DNA of 64,000 bases from Candidatus Woesebacteria bacterium (GTDB lineage Bacteria; Patescibacteriota; Microgenomatia; UBA1406; GWC2-37-13). The stretch covers positions 1 through 64,000 of the forward strand of contig JAGQLS010000005.1 of assembly GCA_020429045.1 (NCBI GenBank), in the 5' to 3' direction. Position numbers and translations under genes: made by a program. The notes below the pieces were generated by a model. It searched no databases and was not told the DNA's origin. It saw nothing but the letters and a program-made list of their open reading frames with translations. Positions 60,478-64,000 of this stretch are shown here, one piece after another. Every line of letters begins with the position of its first letter. Position 1 is the first letter of the stretch.

Positions 60478-61212
60478 GGGTCTTGCCCAGCTAACCAACC
60501 GATAAACGGTTAAAATAGCTACAATGATAGGAAGATTTAACATTAACGCACATACATTTCAAGGCGATAATTTGACATGCTATTTGATTGTTTTGTTGCA
60601 GATATACCCTCACAAAAAACATCAATAATTAGTCATGTAAACAGAAAAACAACAGATAGATATTTTGGAATATTTAGACAGTTGATAATGGTAAATGCAC
60701 TCGAGGAACGTAGATCAGCTAATTGAGCAAACGGGATAGAAGTAGATGAAAGTTATTTTGGTCCAACGAGAGTTAGGGGAAAACGAGGACGCGGAGCAGG
60801 AGGGAAAACGATAGTATTTGGGTTATTAAAGCGAAATGGAAAGGTATATACAGAGATAATTAAAACAGCAGAAAGACTTGAGATAATGCCAATAATTCGA
60901 AAGGTAGTACGATCTGGAGCAGATATATATACAGACGGATGGAGAAGTTATACTGCATAGTGGTATATGGATACAATCACAAGAAAGTGAATCACAACAA
61001 GAATGAATTTACAAAGGAAAAAGACACGCATATCAACGGAATTGAAAGTTTCTGGAGTTGGACAAAGAGAAGATTACAAAAGTTTAATGGAGTTTCAAAG
61101 AGATTGTTTAGTGAATATTTGCTAGAATCAGAATGGAGATTTAATCATAGAATGAAGTTAAGAAAATATCTCCGAAAGTTACTTAAATTTACAAGTTAGT
61201 TGGGCAAGGCCC
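60478..61212 (+). mobile_element. Decayed IS1595-type (ISXO2-like) element with 8-bp target duplication
   Basis: 735 bases between inverted repeats GGGTCTTGCCCAGCTAAC (60478-60495) and GTTAGTTGGGCAAGGCCC (61195-61212). Both sides carry the identical octamer ATATATTA (60470-60477 and 61213-61220), the 8-bp duplication typical of this family. The transposase inside is broken. The left end lies only about 9 bases from the IS630-type element, so the two insertions are nested side by side. Confidence 0.9.
60530..61199 (+). pseudogene. IS1595-family transposase, broken
   Basis: The pieces EVDESYFGPTRVRGKRGRGA, GKTIVFGLLKRNGKVYTEII and IYTDGWRSYTA (around 60735-60955) match ISXO2-like transposases. 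A TGA interrupts the frame just before (about 60724), a TAG follows SYTA at about 60958, and the rest continues in another frame from 60939 with THINGIESFWSWTKRRLQKF and a WRFNHR end. At least one frameshift and two stops separate the parts, so no intact enzyme is made. Confidence 0.85.
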
Positions 61213-61390
61213 ATATATTATTTATATGCTCTAGACTCAACTCTTTATAGAATATATAACGTTTCATATCAACACTGAATCCGACAATAGGCCATTATCT
61301 TTTTTTGATGCAAGTACGATGGTTTGGCGGACAGGATAATTTATAAACATCATTAATAGCATAAAACTCTATAACCCAAAAAAATATTTT

Positions 61391-61798
61391 ATGATCACTC
61401 TGGCAATAGCTGGAGCTTTGTTTATCTCGTGGTTTGTCAACACTACGGTTTTTCTTGCCAACTCGCCGCATATTCGTACCAACGCAGGCACAAACTTTCT
61501 AGCGCATCTTGATCCGCGCAACTGGGGCGCATATTTTGAAGATCAACAAAAACAAAACGAGATCGACAAGCGCTTTGCCGAGCTCCCCTTGACCCAGGTC
61601 TCCCGCGGTGTGTATGCGAAAAGTTATGCAAATAAAGCACAAACCGTTGTAAAGGTTGCTGAAATGGAATGGATATCACAGACTGTATTGGTAGACGGGA
61701 AAGAATACACAGTATACATACCAAGCGACGCAGCAGTGTCACCCGAAGCGTTAGCCGACGTTGTACGATCCCAACATAAACAACAAGAAGATAAATAG
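61391..61798 (+). CDS. Small membrane-anchored protein
   Basis: 135 residues. One N-terminal helix (about 2-25) followed by a polar external or cytoplasmic part with LAHLDPRNWGAYFEDQQKQN and a compact region VSRGVYAKSYANKAQTVVKV. Family not recognised. It begins 178 bases after the decayed IS1595 copy, a gap with no gene visible, and is followed by a small multi-helix protein. The two may be a pair. Confidence 0.5.
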   Translation: MITLAIAGALFISWFVNTTVFLANSPHIRTNAGTNFLAHLDPRNWGAYFEDQQKQNEIDKRFAELPLTQVSRGVYAKSYANKAQTVVKVAEMEWISQTVLVDGKEYTVYIPSDAAVSPEALADVVRSQHKQQEDK

Positions 61799-61836
61799 AA
61801 CTTGTTTTATTCTTTAATACTTTTTATAGTAATAAT

Positions 61837-62133
61837 ATGTACCTTGGACCTTTCTTTTTTGATACAAAAGAAATTTTTCTCATCCTTGCCACCATCTTGC
61901 TTAGCGTGGCGCTTGTTTTTGGTTTGCCTATTGCCTGGTTTGACACAACGTCGCTTCTGACCATCGTTATTCTTATGCTCATCACTAAAGGGCTGTTACC
62001 CGCCATCCACAACGAAGCGTTTTTCATTCTTGCTATCGTGACAATATTTCTTACTGTTTACCTCCCGAGCTGGCAGGTTGTGCTTTTTTATCTTCTGAGT
62101 TTTTTGTTTTTTCGTTTACTCCGCGTCATCTGA
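61837..62133 (+). CDS. Small multi-helix membrane protein
   Basis: 98 residues, nearly all in three or four hydrophobic helices (FLILATILLSVALVFGLPIA, TSLLTIVILMLITKGLLPAI, FFILAIVTIFLTVYL, and the last VVLFYLLSFLFFRLL). No charged or catalytic motif. It precedes the UbiA-family gene by 27 bases and may be co-expressed; it could be an accessory subunit. Not recognised. Confidence 0.55.
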   Translation: MYLGPFFFDTKEIFLILATILLSVALVFGLPIAWFDTTSLLTIVILMLITKGLLPAIHNEAFFILAIVTIFLTVYLPSWQVVLFYLLSFLFFRLLRVI

Positions 62134-62160
62134 CCGCCTGGTACTGTATAATGTAACATA

Positions 62161-63153
62161 ATGAAAAGTAAGCTCCTCACCTATGCGCGAGCACTGCGCG
62201 TCAATCAGTGGATCAAAAACGTCATTATTTATTCTTCTATTCTTTTTGCGGGAAAATTATTTGATACCAACCTTTTTCTTATCAGCACCTGGGCGGTAGT
62301 TATCTATTGTTTACTCTCGTCGGCTTCGTATTTGTTAAACGACATCATTGATTATCAATACGACAAAAAACACCCCACCAAACGATTTCGTCCGGTAGCT
62401 TCTGGAAAAATCAGCATTCCGCAGGCGAGTTTTAGCGTGTTTTTACTTTCTATCGTCGCATTGCTACTATCGTTGAGTATCTCAATATCGTTTTTTCTCC
62501 TCGCTCTCATATTCTTACTCCTCCATTTTTATTATTCGCTTCATTTGAAGAAGTTGCCGGTTGTTGACATTTTTGTTATTTCATTATCGTTTGTCATCCG
62601 CACGCTCGCTGGTGTTGCGGCAACGGGGTATCATGTACCCATTTGGCTTTTGATGACGGTTTTTTTCATGTCGCTTTTTATGGCTTCGGTGAAGCGCCAT
62701 TCCGAACTTGTCAATGTAGGCACTGACGCGCGCGAGTCACTTTTGGGTTATCGCAACCATCTTCTTTATTTTCTTTCCGCAACTTTCGCAACGCTGACGA
62801 TCGTTTCATATGCTTTGTATACGTACACGCTCTATGTAGATCCTGCTCAGCAAACGCTTTTTATTGAAAACACGTTTTGCGACAGGACGGACCTAACGTA
62901 TGATGAACGGAACGAGTGCCAGAAGCAAGAATTTACCCAATTTATTCCTCGTCTATTTCCGTCGCTTGAAGCGCGAAAGCTCATGATGGTGACTATACCA
63001 TTTGTAGTTTATGGCGTTGCTCGATACGCTCAGCTTTTGTATGATAAAGAAAAAGGAGAGCGACCAGAAAAACTTATAACCACAGACAAACCACTTATTG
63101 GAACGATATTTCTGTGGGGCCTTACCGTAACCATTCTCATTTATATTCTGTAA
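62161..63153 (+). CDS. UbiA-family transferase, decaprenyl-phosphate phosphoribosyltransferase-like
   Basis: 330 residues with about nine membrane helices. ALRVNQWIKNVIIYSSILFA is the start seen in DPPR synthases; SYLLNDIIDYQYDKKHPTKR carries the NDxxDxxxD metal motif. MASVKRHSELVNVG lies in the second conserved segment. The activity would attach phosphoribose to a polyprenyl phosphate for arabinose-like cell-envelope glycans. TATAAT (62147-62152) eight bases before the ATG. An unusual acidic insert (CDRTDLTYDERNECQKQEF) lies between helices near residues 240-262. Confidence 0.82.
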   Translation: MKSKLLTYARALRVNQWIKNVIIYSSILFAGKLFDTNLFLISTWAVVIYCLLSSASYLLNDIIDYQYDKKHPTKRFRPVASGKISIPQASFSVFLLSIVALLLSLSISISFFLLALIFLLLHFYYSLHLKKLPVVDIFVISLSFVIRTLAGVAATGYHVPIWLLMTVFFMSLFMASVKRHSELVNVGTDARESLLGYRNHLLYFLSATFATLTIVSYALYTYTLYVDPAQQTLFIENTFCDRTDLTYDERNECQKQEFTQFIPRLFPSLEARKLMMVTIPFVVYGVARYAQLLYDKEKGERPEKLITTDKPLIGTIFLWGLTVTILIYIL

Positions 63154-63244
63154 CCGCAGCTTTTTGCGTTGTTCAAGTCGAGCAGCACAACCGACAACCG
63201 CTATTGATAAAAAAATTACAATGAGCCTTTTGAGTCCATGGAAG

Positions 63245-64000
63245 CTACTGTCGGTAAATGTTTCCCTTGCAGGTTGTTGCTGCATCACAGGTGCCGATGA
63301 CATCGGTTTGTATGTCTTTGTGTTTTACTAAACCATTTGGTTCACATTGGTAGACACCTTCGCGAATATATGTTTCCCATCGTATACCTTCTGTATTTAT
63401 CGTGTTTGCGTTTGCCCCGAGATTCACGAGCACCGTACGGATCGACGCAAAGGAAAATACTTTTCCACCCGCGACATCATAAAATACATTGTTTTCAGAA
63501 GATGGATAGTTGGGCCAGGCTGCATCGCTCGTCTCGGCGAATGAACTGTAGCTGAAGTCGATATTGAATGTTGGCGTACATGCGACTTGCCCGCCGCCAA
63601 AAAAACACGTCCAAACAGAGGAAAGCTCATTCCAGATGTGCCCGCCATAATTTGTGCGAAATGTTATTTCTTGATTGTCTGGCACCGTGATGTTGTTTGA
63701 CGTCATCATAAGGTGCTCGGGAGGACCACCGGTTGCAGGGGCAGCTTGTAGCCCATCGCAGTAGATAGAAAAATGGGGAAGCGGTGGAGTTGGACTTACC
63801 GAAGGTGCAGGAGTACGCGTTGGGCTGGGAGTACGTGTGGGGGTTGGGGTTCGAGTGGGAGACGGCGTTCTTGTAGGTGAAGGAGTACGTGTTGGGGTGG
63901 GTGTTTTTGTTTTGGTTGGTGTCGGAGTTGACGTATTGGTTGGGATCGGTGTGTAGGTAGCCGTCGGGACAAGAGTGTTTGTTGGCACGAGCGTATTGGT
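63245..64000 (-). CDS. Secreted protein with Thr/Pro-rich repeat stalk (partial)
   Basis: At least 250 residues; the frame remains open at the right edge, so its N-terminus is outside. The visible start is a stalk of TPTPTR/TPSPTR-type repeats (TNTSTPTPTKTK, RTPSPTRTPSPTRTP), coded by an equally repetitive DNA stretch at 63790-63970. A C-terminal globular region with cysteines (IYCDGLQAAPATGG, VWTCFFGGGQVACTP, GVYQCEPNGLVKHK and CDAATTCKGN) follows. It is probably a cell-surface or secreted protein; family not recognised. Its design matches the partial gene at the left edge. Confidence 0.72.
   Translation of the reverse strand, partial: TNTLVPTNTLVPTATYTPIPTNTSTPTPTKTKTPTPTRTPSPTRTPSPTRTPTPTRTPSPTRTPAPSVSPTPPLPHFSIYCDGLQAAPATGGPPEHLMMTSNNITVPDNQEITFRTNYGGHIWNELSSVWTCFFGGGQVACTPTFNIDFSYSSFAETSDAAWPNYPSSENNVFYDVAGGKVFSFASIRTVLVNLGANANTINTEGIRWETYIREGVYQCEPNGLVKHKDIQTDVIGTCDAATTCKGNIYRQ

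Noticed and set aside
1-64000. TGA recoded as glycine (as in Gracilibacteria) or CRISPR arrays
   Set aside because: Frames end at TGA in proper places with ATGA overlaps, and no set of direct repeats with regular spacers is seen anywhere.

Overview
The window looks like a chromosomal piece of a Patescibacteria (Candidate Phyla Radiation, CPR) bacterium, possibly of the Microgenomates group; this placement is an inference from gene content. The signs are small genes packed with ATGA overlaps, a VirB4/PrgI secretion cluster, Pro/Thr-rich secreted proteins, sorting-signal-like tails, DUF5667-type proteins, a soluble RNase Y and few biosynthetic genes. TGA acts as a stop throughout (for example in the ATGA overlaps at 443-446, 26647-26650 and 49511-49514), so the code is the ordinary one and not the recoded Gracilibacteria/Absconditabacteria code. 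Many genes have a TATAAT-like box ending only 5-8 bases before the start codon, which points to common leaderless transcription. 

Layout. 1-2.4 kb: envelope or secreted proteins. 2.6-11.8 kb: a dense minus-strand run, in transcription order a deoxyribosyltransferase-like/ribbon-helix-helix protein, an MIO aromatic amino acid lyase, a PaaK-like adenylate-forming ligase, a ThiF/E1-like enzyme without cysteine, an Acg-type nitroreductase-like protein, a 7TM-GAF histidine kinase, a single-domain response regulator and a pilin-like protein. 11.8-19.4 kb: P-loop sulfotransferase-like protein, PBP2-type transpeptidase, VirB4/PrgI cluster, RNase H, and a Xer-like recombinase that has lost its catalytic tyrosine. 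19.5-29.5 kb: thioredoxins, aspartase, MFS transporter, an overlapping mannose-6-P/glucose-6-P isomerase pair, two PD-(D/E)xK-like paralogues, and a complete adenosylcobalamin riboswitch (21695-21901) in front of an unknown zinc-ribbon protein. 29.7-33.8 kb: nrdR, B12-dependent ribonucleotide reductase nrdJ, an ECF S-component and a PduO-type adenosyltransferase, a self-contained corrinoid-salvage and dNTP module preceded by two NrdR boxes. 

34-41 kb: a protein-only RNase P (HARP type), a signal peptidase fused to a CAP domain, an AI-2E-type permease, dnaN and dnaA. The dnaA-dnaN gap holds DnaA boxes, a G-run and TAG trinucleotides arranged like a bacterial core unwinding element. Coding strand flips here (mostly minus to the left, plus to the right), so this is probably the chromosome origin. 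40.4-51.3 kb: comF, recA-recX, rny, HU, rpsA, and an EndoQ/5'-nucleotidase/UvrD-type helicase cassette. 51-54 kb: glmS behind a glmS-ribozyme-like leader. 54-64 kb: Fic protein, tRNA-Gln(CTG), O-antigen-ligase-like protein, a large secreted repeat protein, an IS630-type element, a decayed IS1595-type element with a perfect 8-bp target duplication, a UbiA-family phosphoribosyltransferase and another Pro/Thr-rich protein running off the edge. 

How it fits together: the cell seems to import and adenosylate a corrinoid for its only visible ribonucleotide reductase and to sense adenosylcobalamin with a riboswitch. That riboswitch controls a protein of unknown function, which makes the protein a good candidate for a new B12-linked factor. 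The lyase-ligase-ThiF-Acg cluster is the best candidate for an undescribed small-molecule or protein-modification pathway.
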